The notes beneath the pieces were generated by a model. That model ran no database searches, was not told the origin of the DNA, and saw only the letters and a program-made list of their open reading frames with translations. A program made the translations under genes and the position numbers. 7,859 nt of DNA from the NCBI GenBank assembly GCA_003551785.1, contig PUNP01000916.1, forward strand, positions 1-7,859. The letters are read 5' to 3'. Source of the DNA: Candidatus Brocadiaceae bacterium (lineage in GTDB: Bacteria; Planctomycetota; Brocadiia; SM23-32). Below, piece after piece: positions 1 through 6,473 of this stretch. Numbering within the stretch: position 1 is the first letter of the stretch; the number at the start of each line of letters is the position of its first letter.

Positions 1-150
1 AAAGATATCAGCAACTCTCTCAGCGCCCTTTATCACCCGGAGAAAATTGTCAGCACTGAAGTCGATGGATATACGTCCGCCACTATAAGGAGCTCCAAGA
101 TCATATCAGCCGTCAGAGACGGATTGAATAGGGGCGTCTACAGCTATTAG
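1..150 (+). CDS. C-terminal fragment of an unidentified protein (5' end outside window)
   Basis: Frame 1 is open from the first base to a TAG at 148-150, giving 49 residues of a protein whose start lies outside the window. The readable tail contains STEVDGYTSATIRSSKIIS, followed by AVRDGLNRGVYSY at the C-terminus. It has no Cys, no membrane segment and no motif I can assign to a family. It reads like a soluble, mixed alpha/beta domain end rather than random sequence, since it ends in an amphipathic helix (SKIISAVRDGLNRG). The gene is on the same strand as the persulfide dioxygenase gene, but 166 bp of AT-richer DNA with its own repeat and promoter-like elements separate them, so the two are probably not one operon. 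No function is proposed. Confidence 0.6.
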   Translation, partial: KDISNSLSALYHPEKIVSTEVDGYTSATIRSSKIISAVRDGLNRGVYSY

Positions 151-186
151 ATCCCGTTGAGCAATTCTTTTTTGTTCTAAATATAC

Positions 187-222
187 GACGTATAGGACTT
201 ATAAGACTTATAGAGCCTATAC
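187..222. repeat. Four tandem 9-bp units, consensus GACTTATAG
   Basis: Four adjacent 9-nt units are visible: GACGTATAG (187-195), GACTTATAA (196-204), GACTTATAG (205-213) and AGCCTATAC (214-222). The two inner units differ by one base and the outer ones have diverged. The outer units also form an inverted pair, GTATAGG (190-196) against CCTATAC (216-222), and an 8-bp palindrome CTTATAAG sits at 198-205. The array lies between the stop of the upstream gene and the promoter region of the next gene. Similar short GACTTATAG-like arrays are, from memory, frequent between genes in some PVC-group genomes. Whether it is a neutral repeat, a hairpin or a protein-binding site is not shown. Confidence 0.75.
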
Positions 223-280
223 TCTCCAACATATCCAGATTGTACAGCAGGCTCTAAAATAATGGATTTTGACTTTTCTA

Positions 281-286
281 TATAAT
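281..286 (+). promoter_or_regulatory. Candidate -10 box for the persulfide dioxygenase gene
   Basis: A perfect TATAAT lies 30 bp before the ATG at 317, which would place the transcription start near 293 and give a leader of about 24 nt containing the ribosome binding site. The hexamer 17 bp upstream (AATAAT, 258-263) is a poor -35 match. A TTGACT at 269-274 is a better -35 but would pair only with a weak TAACTT at 292-297. The exact promoter is therefore uncertain. Confidence 0.35.
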
Positions 287-301
287 CGGGATAACTTTTA
301 T

Positions 302-308
302 AAGGAGG
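302..308 (+). promoter_or_regulatory. Strong Shine-Dalgarno that sets the start at 317
   Basis: AAGGAGG at 302-308 is followed by an 8-nt spacer and ATG at 317. This decides the start over an in-frame TTG at 269, which would add 16 residues (TFLYNRDNFYKEVGA) encoded by the promoter and RBS sequence itself. Confidence 0.88.
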
Positions 309-316
309 TCGGGGCT

Positions 317-1690
317 ATGTTTTTGAGAACGGTAAAATCAGAAGGAATCGCTCATATATCGTATATTGTGGGAGATGGAGACCGGGCGACTGTTATTGAC
401 CCGCGTCGTGACGTTCATACCTACCTTGAGATCGCAGCGAAAAAAGGCACCCGAATTACCCATATCTTCGAGACACACAGGAACGAAGACTATGTCATAG
501 GTTCAAAAGACCTGTCCGAACATACCGGTGCCGATATTCATCATGGAAGCGCGCTTGATTTCCAATACGGAAGCCCGGTATCGGAAGGTGATGCGTTTGA
601 CTTCGGTGATATACGCCTGCGGGTCCTGGAGACACCCGGTCATACCTTCGAAAGCATTTCACTCGTCATGACGGACAAAAATTACGGTGACATGCCGGTA
701 GGTGTTTTCACCGGGGACGCCCTGTTTGTGGGGGATGTGGGGCGCACTGATTTCTTCCCTGACCGCGCCCGTGAAGTCGCCGGACTCCTTTATGACAGCA
801 TTTTCGGGAAACTGCTGCCTCTGGGGGATCAGACCATATTATACCCTGCCCACGGTGCAGGCTCCGTGTGTGGGGACAGCATGGCGTCGCGCGAGTTTTC
901 CACGCTTGGCCTTGAACGGAAATACAACCCGGCACTGCAGAATACCGACCGTGAGGACTTCATCAATTACAAGATGGCTGAAAAGCATTATAAGCCGCCA
1001 TATTTCGAAAAAATGGAGAAATATAACCTCGAAGGCGCCCCGCCGCTGGCCGAACTGCCCCGTCCCGTCCCGTTCACACCGGACGACGTTGAGGATGCTG
1101 TTGAAAATGGTGCGGTGCTGGTTGATTTGCGCAGCCCGGAGGCTTTTGCCGGAGCGTTTATCCCCGGCAGCCTGGCTGTTCCTCTAGATATGGTGCCGGC
1201 ATATATCGGTTATCTGGTCGGTTATGACCGCGACCTGATTCTTATCCCGGAAACCAGGGAACAGGTTCGCACGGCGGTGCGATACCTCATACGCATGGGC
1301 TATGACCGTATACCGGGGTATCTTGAGGGCGGTGTCCATGCCTGGGAGGTAAGCGGACGCCGTTACGACCGTATCGGCACTCTGCATGCGAAAGACCTCG
1401 AGGCGCGTTTGAAGGACGACAGCACATCATTCACTCTCCTGGACGTCCGGAAGATCACTGAATATGAAGAAGCCAGGCTGGAAGGTGCCACTCATATTTT
1501 CCTGGGCGAGTTGCAGGACCGCATAGATGAGCTTGACAAGGATAAGCCCGTGGTAACGTTCTGTGGCAGCGGAGCACGGGCGGTAATCGCCGCATCAATA
1601 CTCAAACGGCACGGATTCACCCAGGTCGAGGACAACCTCGGCTCGATGGCCGCCTGCTCACGTATAGGCTGTGAGATTAAGAAAGGATGA
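317..1690 (+). CDS. CstB-like persulfide dioxygenase with tandem rhodanese domains
   Basis: This 457-aa soluble cytoplasmic protein has a metallo-beta-lactamase fold (about 1-235) followed by two rhodanese domains (about 255-350 and 357-455), the order and length of Staphylococcus CstB (PDO, pseudorhodanese, rhodanese). The usual HxHxDH motif reads H54-R-N-E-D58-Y. Together with H109 (PGHT) and D134 (GDALF) this keeps the 2-His-1-Asp set that binds the single iron in ETHE1-type persulfide dioxygenases, while second-metal ligands are lost. H179 is followed by GAGSVC185G, a Cys near the active site. Rhodanese 1 has no Cys at its loop (LIPETREQ, 309-316), so it should be inactive. Rhodanese 2 has the active loop C416-G-S-G-A-R. 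The expected chemistry is oxidation of low-molecular-weight or CoA persulfides and sulfane-sulfur transfer, possibly yielding thiosulfate. The fold and architecture are clear; the exact substrate is inferred. The 3' end overlaps the convergent gene by 14 bp. Confidence 0.93.
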   Translation: MFLRTVKSEGIAHISYIVGDGDRATVIDPRRDVHTYLEIAAKKGTRITHIFETHRNEDYVIGSKDLSEHTGADIHHGSALDFQYGSPVSEGDAFDFGDIRLRVLETPGHTFESISLVMTDKNYGDMPVGVFTGDALFVGDVGRTDFFPDRAREVAGLLYDSIFGKLLPLGDQTILYPAHGAGSVCGDSMASREFSTLGLERKYNPALQNTDREDFINYKMAEKHYKPPYFEKMEKYNLEGAPPLAELPRPVPFTPDDVEDAVENGAVLVDLRSPEAFAGAFIPGSLAVPLDMVPAYIGYLVGYDRDLILIPETREQVRTAVRYLIRMGYDRIPGYLEGGVHAWEVSGRRYDRIGTLHAKDLEARLKDDSTSFTLLDVRKITEYEEARLEGATHIFLGELQDRIDELDKDKPVVTFCGSGARAVIAASILKRHGFTQVEDNLGSMAACSRIGCEIKKG

Positions 1691-4061
1691 TGATCGCATC
1701 ACTCGGACAGGCGGACTTGCAGACGTCACATTGTGTGCATTTTTCGGTGTCGATCTCATGCTTTTCATACGGCCGCATCTCAATGGCTTCGGCCGGACAG
1801 TTCTGCGCGCAGATCGTGCACCCGATACAATCATCGGTCACCCGATATTCTATAAGCGTTTTGCAGCTAAGTGCCGGGCATCGACCGTCGATATGGGCCT
1901 GGTACTCGCTCCTGAAGTGCTCCAGCGTGGAGGTCACCGGGGTGGGCGCTGTTTTTCCGAGTCCGCACAGGCTGCCCTTGCTGACAAAACGGCAGAGTTC
2001 TTCAAGTTTTTCAATATCTCCCTCTTTCCCCATTCCCGCACAGAGGCGTTCAAGTATCTCCAGCATCCGGCTCGTGCCGACCCGGCAGAAAGTGCAGCGA
2101 CCACAGGATTGGTCCTGGGTGAACTCCAGGAAGTAGCGAGCGATATCCACCATACAGTCGTCCTCATCGAGCACGACTAAACCACCCGAGCCCATCATTG
2201 TTCCAGCCTCGGTAAGGTCTTCATAATCCACCGGCAGATCGGCAAGGTGTGCGGGCACGCATCCGCCGGAGGGGCCGCCGACCTGCACGGCTTTCAGTTC
2301 TTTGCCGCCGGGCACCCCGCCCCCTACCTTTTCGACGATATCCCTGAGCGTGATGCCCATAGGCACTTCAATCAATGCCCCCCGGCTGATTTTCCCCGCC
2401 AGTGAAAAGACCTTGGTGCCGCGGCTCTGCTCCGTTCCGAGCGCGGCGAAAGCGTCCGGGCCGTTGTCCATTATCCAGGACACGTTCGCATACGTCTCGA
2501 CGTTATTCACCAAAGTCGGTTTCCCCCAGAGCCCATTCCGGACGGGATAGGGAGGGCGCAGTTTGGGCATCCCCCGGCGACCCTGTACGGCTTCCATCAG
2601 CGCCGTCTCCTCACCGCAGACGAAGGCTCCGGCGCCTTTTTTAATCTCAAGATCAAAGCCGAAGCCGGTGCCTAAAATGTTCCTCCCTAAGAAATACCTG
2701 TCCCGGCAAATATCGAGTGCCTTCCTGACCTGTTTGAGTGCGACCGGATACTCCGCCCGGATATATACATACCCCTGCTGCGCGCCAACGGCGTAGGCGG
2801 CAATCGCAATCCCCTCGATAATGCGGAAAGGACAGGATTCAAGTAGCATTCTGTCCATGAACGCGCCGGGGTCGCCCTCGTCACCGTTGCATATCAGGTA
2901 TTTGACCGGTGAAGTGCTCGAAGCAGCCTCCTCCCATTTCTGCCCCGTACTGTACCCCGCTCCGCCGCGGCCCCGCAGCCCGCTCCGCGTGATACGTTCA
3001 ATAACCTGCGCCGGAGTCAGGTTTTCAAGACAATGCCGGAGCGCGTCAAAACCGCCTTTATCCAGATAGGACTCGACATCGACCGGGTCTTCTGCATTGC
3101 AGTCCAAAGTGGCAATCTGAAACTGCGCGTCCATATAACCTGCAAGCTGTTTATCACGGAAGTTCAGCAGATGCCGGGTTACCGGCGGTCGGCCTTCATC
3201 GGTGATCAGCCTGTCGAGCGCACAGGATATCCCGTGGGATATTTTGCTGCGGAGCCGGGGCATGGTGAAATGGCGGAGCAGGATCGGTTTGACATCTTCC
3301 GGCTGGACCCTGGCATACAGGTGGGTTTTCCCGTCGGGCGGGGCCACCTCCAGCAGCGGGGTTTCATCGCAGATGCCGACGCACCCCACCGGCTTCAGTC
3401 GGGCGCGAATGCCCGTTTCATCGAGCACTTTTTCGGCGGCTTTGAAGATATCACCGCAGCCCCGGGCCACGCAGCAGGAGTCAAGGCTGATACGTATCTC
3501 CGGCAGGGATTCGGTATCGAGGTCGGCAAGGCTCTGTTTTTTACCGGATTCACGTTCTTCGCGTTCGAGGTATTTCAAAAAATTTTCAACTACATCGCCG
3601 GCCGTATCCGCCGTCACATGCCCGTAAGTCACATCGCCGATCTGCACGGCGGGAGCGAGCGTGCAGCAGCCCAGGCAGGCGACCTTCTCCACGGTAAAAT
3701 TCCTCTCCTCATCCGTATCCTCATCGTCATCGATATCCAGGTATTTCTTGAACCCCTCATGTACCGGTTCGGCGCCTTTCACATGACAGGCCGTGCCTAC
3801 GCAGACCTGGATGCGGTGCCGCCCGGCGGGTGAGAAACGGAACTGTCCGTAAAACGTGGCCACGCCCCACAGGGAAGCGGGCGTGATATCGGTGATCTCG
3901 CATACCCTTTCCAGAGCTGGATAAGGGAGGTAGCCGTAATGTTCCTGCAATTCCTGCAATATATCGAGAACCAGGTGCGCACCCGTGCCGAGCCTTTTGA
4001 CGGCACTGTCCACGTATCCGGTATCGACATGTTCAATTTCTTTGCTTTCTGCTGCCATCAT
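1677..4061 (-). CDS. NuoE-[2Fe-2S]-NuoF-2x[4Fe-4S] fusion (HndABC / HydCB-like NAD(H) dehydrogenase module)
   Basis: 794 aa. Residues about 15-165 are a NuoE/24-kDa thioredoxin-like [2Fe-2S] domain with C87, C92, C129 and C133. Residues about 187-265 are a second such domain (C197-X4-C202, C227-X3-C231), as in HndB or the HydB N-terminus. Residues about 295-725 are NuoF: glycine-rich GLRGRGGAGYSTG (361-373), FMN motif CNGDEGDPGAF (391-401), NADH region GAGAFVCGEETALMEA (476-491), an SLBB-like part (about 555-600) and the N3-type cluster C653-x2-C656-x2-C659 with C699. C728/C733 precede a 2x[4Fe-4S] ferredoxin (C745, C748, C751, C755; C775, C778, C781, C785). The total matches HndA+HndB+HndC end to end. 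It should be cytoplasmic, oxidising NAD(P)H or reducing NAD(P)+ while exchanging electrons with ferredoxin or a partner subunit. The start overlaps the upstream stop (ATGATG), there is no strong SD, and translational coupling is likely. No [FeFe]-hydrogenase subunit is visible, so the partner is unknown. Confidence 0.96.
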   Translation of the reverse strand: MMAAESKEIEHVDTGYVDSAVKRLGTGAHLVLDILQELQEHYGYLPYPALERVCEITDITPASLWGVATFYGQFRFSPAGRHRIQVCVGTACHVKGAEPVHEGFKKYLDIDDDEDTDEERNFTVEKVACLGCCTLAPAVQIGDVTYGHVTADTAGDVVENFLKYLEREERESGKKQSLADLDTESLPEIRISLDSCCVARGCGDIFKAAEKVLDETGIRARLKPVGCVGICDETPLLEVAPPDGKTHLYARVQPEDVKPILLRHFTMPRLRSKISHGISCALDRLITDEGRPPVTRHLLNFRDKQLAGYMDAQFQIATLDCNAEDPVDVESYLDKGGFDALRHCLENLTPAQVIERITRSGLRGRGGAGYSTGQKWEEAASSTSPVKYLICNGDEGDPGAFMDRMLLESCPFRIIEGIAIAAYAVGAQQGYVYIRAEYPVALKQVRKALDICRDRYFLGRNILGTGFGFDLEIKKGAGAFVCGEETALMEAVQGRRGMPKLRPPYPVRNGLWGKPTLVNNVETYANVSWIMDNGPDAFAALGTEQSRGTKVFSLAGKISRGALIEVPMGITLRDIVEKVGGGVPGGKELKAVQVGGPSGGCVPAHLADLPVDYEDLTEAGTMMGSGGLVVLDEDDCMVDIARYFLEFTQDQSCGRCTFCRVGTSRMLEILERLCAGMGKEGDIEKLEELCRFVSKGSLCGLGKTAPTPVTSTLEHFRSEYQAHIDGRCPALSCKTLIEYRVTDDCIGCTICAQNCPAEAIEMRPYEKHEIDTEKCTQCDVCKSACPSDAIIILS
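4058..4061 (-). promoter_or_regulatory. ATGA stop/start overlap coupling the propeller and NADH-module genes
   Basis: On the minus strand ATG (4061-4059) of the fusion gene overlaps TGA (4060-4058) of the propeller gene. A second ATG follows at once (4058-4056). Only a poor SD-like GGAC lies upstream, so re-initiation by ribosomes finishing the propeller gene is the likely mode of translation. Confidence 0.7.
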
Positions 4062-5812
4062 TCAGAGTGTCCAATACAAAAAAGGTGCTGTTCGCCTCGG
4101 ATATACATACGTCCCTCGACAAATGCGGGCGATGCATAAATATTTTCCCCCAGAGGGTATCGCCCGACTTTCTTAAACTCGTCCCCGGGTTCAAGCAGAT
4201 AGCCGTCCCCTTCAGAAGAAAAAAGGTAGATTGTATTACCGGCAAGGGCCGGCGACGCGTAGAAATCGGCGCTCAAAAACTCCTCCCACGCTCGTTCACC
4301 GTCTTCCAGGCTGTGCGCCCTCAGCGTTCCGCCGTAGGTCTCGAGCAGATAAACCATCTCTCCGTCGCTGAGCGGACTGGTAATATCAGGTACCCCCCTG
4401 TCAATACGCCACACAACGTCATTCTCATCAATAGTTCCGTATTCCTGAGGCTTTACGGCGATAAGTTCGACGTAGGGCGAAATCGCCATAATCAGGCCTG
4501 AATTCTCGATGGGCGACGGGGCGATTTCTCCGCTCATCAGTTCACCGCGCCATACCTCCGCTCCGTATTCAGGATCATAGGCGATAATATACGGCTCGCT
4601 GACGGTGATCAGCTGCTCACCATAATCCGTGTCGATTATAATCGGTGTCGTCCACGAATTCGTCACTGAACGTGGAGTTTCCCACACCACATCGCCGCTA
4701 GTCCAGTCCAGCGCAACAAGGCGCGCGAGGTCATCATCGGCCTGGCCGTTATCATACTGGACGATGACTTTATTATTATACCCCAAAAGTGAGGTAGCGT
4801 GCCCGTAAACATTATCAGGTTCACCCAGATTAACTATCCACTGCCGATTGCCGTCGAAATCGAAAGCTACGACATCTCCGGTCGGGAAAAACGCATAGAC
4901 CATTCTGCCGTCGGTATAGGCCGTCGATGCCGCGTATCCCGTATCGGGATTCAGTTCGATATCGGAGGCACTGACGTCCGTTTCCGGCACATCGCCGCTC
5001 CAGAGCAGATCGCCGGTTTCGGCGTCATAGCAGTAAACCTGTCTTTTCGTTTCCGTGGCGCCGGTCAAAAAGACTCTATTTTCCCAGACAACGGGCGAGT
5101 TTTGCCCTGGCAGGGGCACTTCCGCTTTCCAGAGAATATTCTCTCCCGTCTCGATGTCCCATTCCAGCGGTATATCATCATGCGGACTGATTCCGCTGCC
5201 TCGGGGGCCACGAAACCGGGGCCAGTTAACGGCGATTTCGTCCCACTCCGGTGGTTCGGGCAGAACCGACTCGGCGATATGCTCATCGTCCGGCTCGGCA
5301 ATGCGGAACTCAAGATCAGGAGAAAAAAACACGACGGCTAAACTCACCCCGATAAACAGCACGAAACCTGTTGCTACAGCCCGGCGGGTCATGGCGGTGA
5401 CGTGCGAGTATTGCTCCTCGTATTTACCCGGAGGGCCGGGTTGGGGGAGCGATTCTTTCAACTTGCAGGCCGTCTTGGCACCGGCCAGTACGACGGAAAG
5501 ATTAAGAAGCAGCAAATATCCGGCCCGTGAGGCAAATCCGTACCAACGGAGTCTGATCGCCCGGGCCCGGAGGTCGAGTTCTCTGACCTCTTCCAGCAGT
5601 GCTTCATCGTCGGGGGTTTCGCTCAATCGGGTTTGAATTTCTTCGATCCGGTTTTCTTGCAAGGGAAGTATGGAGATAAGACGGAAATACCGCAAGCCGA
5701 GGATCCCGGTGATTAGGAGCGAAAACAACGCCGCCGTCACTGTAACAGCTATCACCGCCTGGTAGAAAGTTTTGCTATGAAAAGGCCCACTGTCATTATT
5801 TTCAGATGTCAT
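4058..5812 (-). CDS. Membrane-anchored PQQ-like beta-propeller protein
   Basis: 584 aa. The N-terminal third holds three hydrophobic segments (about 17-40, 96-112 and 145-163). The stretch at about 52-88 is charged and helical, likely a short coiled coil. The basic loop 113-144 suggests a cytoplasmic N-terminus and places the C-terminal domain outside the membrane. After an acidic linker (165-192) the motif NWPRFRGPRGSGIS (196-209) opens a PQQ-like beta-propeller running to the end. Blade signatures recur: LDWTSGDVVWE, YDPEYGAEVW, LEDGERAWEE and repeated ASPA/TSP edges. The WPxFRGPxGSG opening is typical of planctomycete-type PQQ-like proteins, many of which are not shown to bind PQQ. No CxxCH haem motif is present. 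The SD before the ATG at 5812 is weak. The stop is shared with the start of the NADH module gene (ATGA), implying joint expression. The role is inferred: extracytoplasmic scaffold, sensor or redox partner. Confidence 0.92.
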   Translation of the reverse strand: MTSENNDSGPFHSKTFYQAVIAVTVTAALFSLLITGILGLRYFRLISILPLQENRIEEIQTRLSETPDDEALLEEVRELDLRARAIRLRWYGFASRAGYLLLLNLSVVLAGAKTACKLKESLPQPGPPGKYEEQYSHVTAMTRRAVATGFVLFIGVSLAVVFFSPDLEFRIAEPDDEHIAESVLPEPPEWDEIAVNWPRFRGPRGSGISPHDDIPLEWDIETGENILWKAEVPLPGQNSPVVWENRVFLTGATETKRQVYCYDAETGDLLWSGDVPETDVSASDIELNPDTGYAASTAYTDGRMVYAFFPTGDVVAFDFDGNRQWIVNLGEPDNVYGHATSLLGYNNKVIVQYDNGQADDDLARLVALDWTSGDVVWETPRSVTNSWTTPIIIDTDYGEQLITVSEPYIIAYDPEYGAEVWRGELMSGEIAPSPIENSGLIMAISPYVELIAVKPQEYGTIDENDVVWRIDRGVPDITSPLSDGEMVYLLETYGGTLRAHSLEDGERAWEEFLSADFYASPALAGNTIYLFSSEGDGYLLEPGDEFKKVGRYPLGENIYASPAFVEGRMYIRGEQHLFCIGHSE

Positions 5813-6043
5813 TGAATTTCATGCCTGGCCCACGACATTGTGCGAGAGGTGAGTTTAAACAGTTACCCGAGAAGACTCGAATATTCATTCTTTTGGAGAA
5901 CATCGTCTATCCCGAATCGCCGGATGCGAAGTTTAGCAGCGTCAAGTTTTCAGCCCAGGAATTGTAGTTCCTTCCCCACGCCCCCAAGATGTTCTACGTA
6001 ACATCAAGTAAACTAAAGAGGAATGTTTTTGCCCCGATGGATA
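5813..6043. other. Intergenic region upstream of the propeller gene
   Basis: No coding frame with protein-like composition was found on either strand here. On the minus strand a TACAAT (5961-5966) could serve as a -10 box for the propeller/NADH-module pair, with a leader of about 140 nt, but the only -35-like hexamer (TTGGGG) sits at a short 15-bp spacing, so this is weak. A 6-bp inverted repeat GATGTT/AACATC with a 6-nt loop lies at 5988-6005, about 40 bp downstream of the small gene. It has no following T-run, so it is not a convincing terminator. Confidence 0.35.
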
Positions 6044-6259
6044 TTAACTATTCACTGGCCGCATTTCGTAAATTCTCCCATAGGTTCCGGCCGAGTCGAG
6101 ATCACCCCGGCGCAGTGCATCTCTTATATCATCCAACCTATGAGCATCTTCTATATTCAAATAAGGCGACCAACTACTTTCGTCCTCAATCAGCTCTACA
6201 TCCACCTCGGCAACGTAGTTTCCTTCATGAATATATTTTGTTTTTTTCCGCTTACTCAT
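6044..6259 (-). CDS. Small acidic conserved-looking protein, antitoxin-like (71 aa)
   Basis: The 71-aa product starts MSKRKKTKYIHEGNYVAEV and continues with DVELIEDESSWSPYLNIED, then AHRLDDIRDALRRGDLDSAG and a short tail ending MRPVNS. It has a basic N-terminus, a beta-rich middle with a WSPYL motif and an amphipathic acidic helix (DDIRDALRRGDL). This pattern (K-Y-I/V-x-E-G-x-Y-V-A-E-V...WSPYL...L-D-D...A-L-R-R-G-D) resembles a widespread family of small uncharacterised proteins that I recall from many bacteria and associate loosely with toxin-antitoxin loci; I cannot verify the family name. The composition is protein-like, unlike the overlapping plus-strand frames, and a good -10/-35 pair lies upstream. 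Its SD is weak (GAAG about 10 nt before the ATG). No toxin-like partner is seen on either side, so it is an orphan in this window. The coding call is fairly sure; the function is not. Confidence 0.72.
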   Translation of the reverse strand: MSKRKKTKYIHEGNYVAEVDVELIEDESSWSPYLNIEDAHRLDDIRDALRRGDLDSAGTYGRIYEMRPVNS

Positions 6260-6316
6260 TGGTTCGATCTTCTGAAAACAAACGATTTATCCCATTGCCC
6301 CGGGTCCGGTCAGTAC

Positions 6317-6333
6317 GCAGTAATTAAAACTGC
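6317..6333. promoter_or_regulatory. Dyad GCAGT-N7-ACTGC over the predicted transcription start
   Basis: Perfect 5-bp arms (6317-6321 and 6329-6333) flank AATTAAA. The dyad begins at the start site predicted from the promoter at 6340-6368, the place where a repressor site would act. An autoregulatory operator would suit an antitoxin-like gene. The arms are short and chance occurrence is possible. Confidence 0.28.
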
Positions 6334-6339
6334 CGGTTT

Positions 6340-6368
6340 ATTATACCCAATTATGCCACAAAAAACAA
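6340..6368 (-). promoter_or_regulatory. Sigma-70-type promoter for the small gene
   Basis: On the minus strand TTGTTT (6368-6363) is followed by a 17-bp spacer and a perfect TATAAT (6345-6340). This predicts transcription from about 6333 and a leader of about 74 nt before the ATG at 6259. The -35 matches consensus at the TTG only; the -10 and spacing are ideal. The promoter could also feed the propeller and NADH-module genes downstream. Confidence 0.55.
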
Positions 6369-6473
6369 GATATATTGGAGCTCGTAAACACATCCTCATC
6401 GGTTAAGTTTTTAAAAAACACATCAGGTGCAGCAGTATTTGGATTTTTCTCCTCGAAATTGCTATTTTGAATT

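Noticed and set aside
151..180. Rho-independent terminator after the first gene
   Set aside because: A T-rich stretch (about 168-178) is present but no stable hairpin precedes it.
269..316. TTG start adding 16 residues to the persulfide dioxygenase
   Set aside because: The extension is encoded by the TATAAT and AAGGAGG signals; the ATG at 317 has ideal SD spacing and begins the conserved MBL strand.
1671..2180. Plus-strand frame of 169 codons directly after the persulfide dioxygenase gene
   Set aside because: It is antisense to the C-terminal ferredoxin and N3-cluster region of the fusion protein and shows no motif of its own.
3033..3833. Plus-strand open frame of 266 codons
   Set aside because: It lies wholly inside the NADH-module fusion on the opposite strand, whose frame holds all cluster and flavin motifs. 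The long antisense frame is a by-product of codon bias.
4067..4501. Plus-strand frame of 144 codons
   Set aside because: Antisense to the propeller repeats, with no family resemblance or RBS.
5988..6005. GATGTT/AACATC inverted repeat as a terminator of the small gene
   Set aside because: The stem is 6 bp and AT-rich, with no T-run after it on either strand.
5989..6406. Two plus-strand frames of 112 and 127 codons
   Set aside because: They overlap the 71-aa minus-strand gene, lack an RBS and have low-complexity, non-protein-like composition.
6405..6418. Near-palindrome of T and A runs as a terminator of the polyferredoxin gene
   Set aside because: It is simple low-complexity AT sequence about 60 bp past the stop, without a GC-rich stem.
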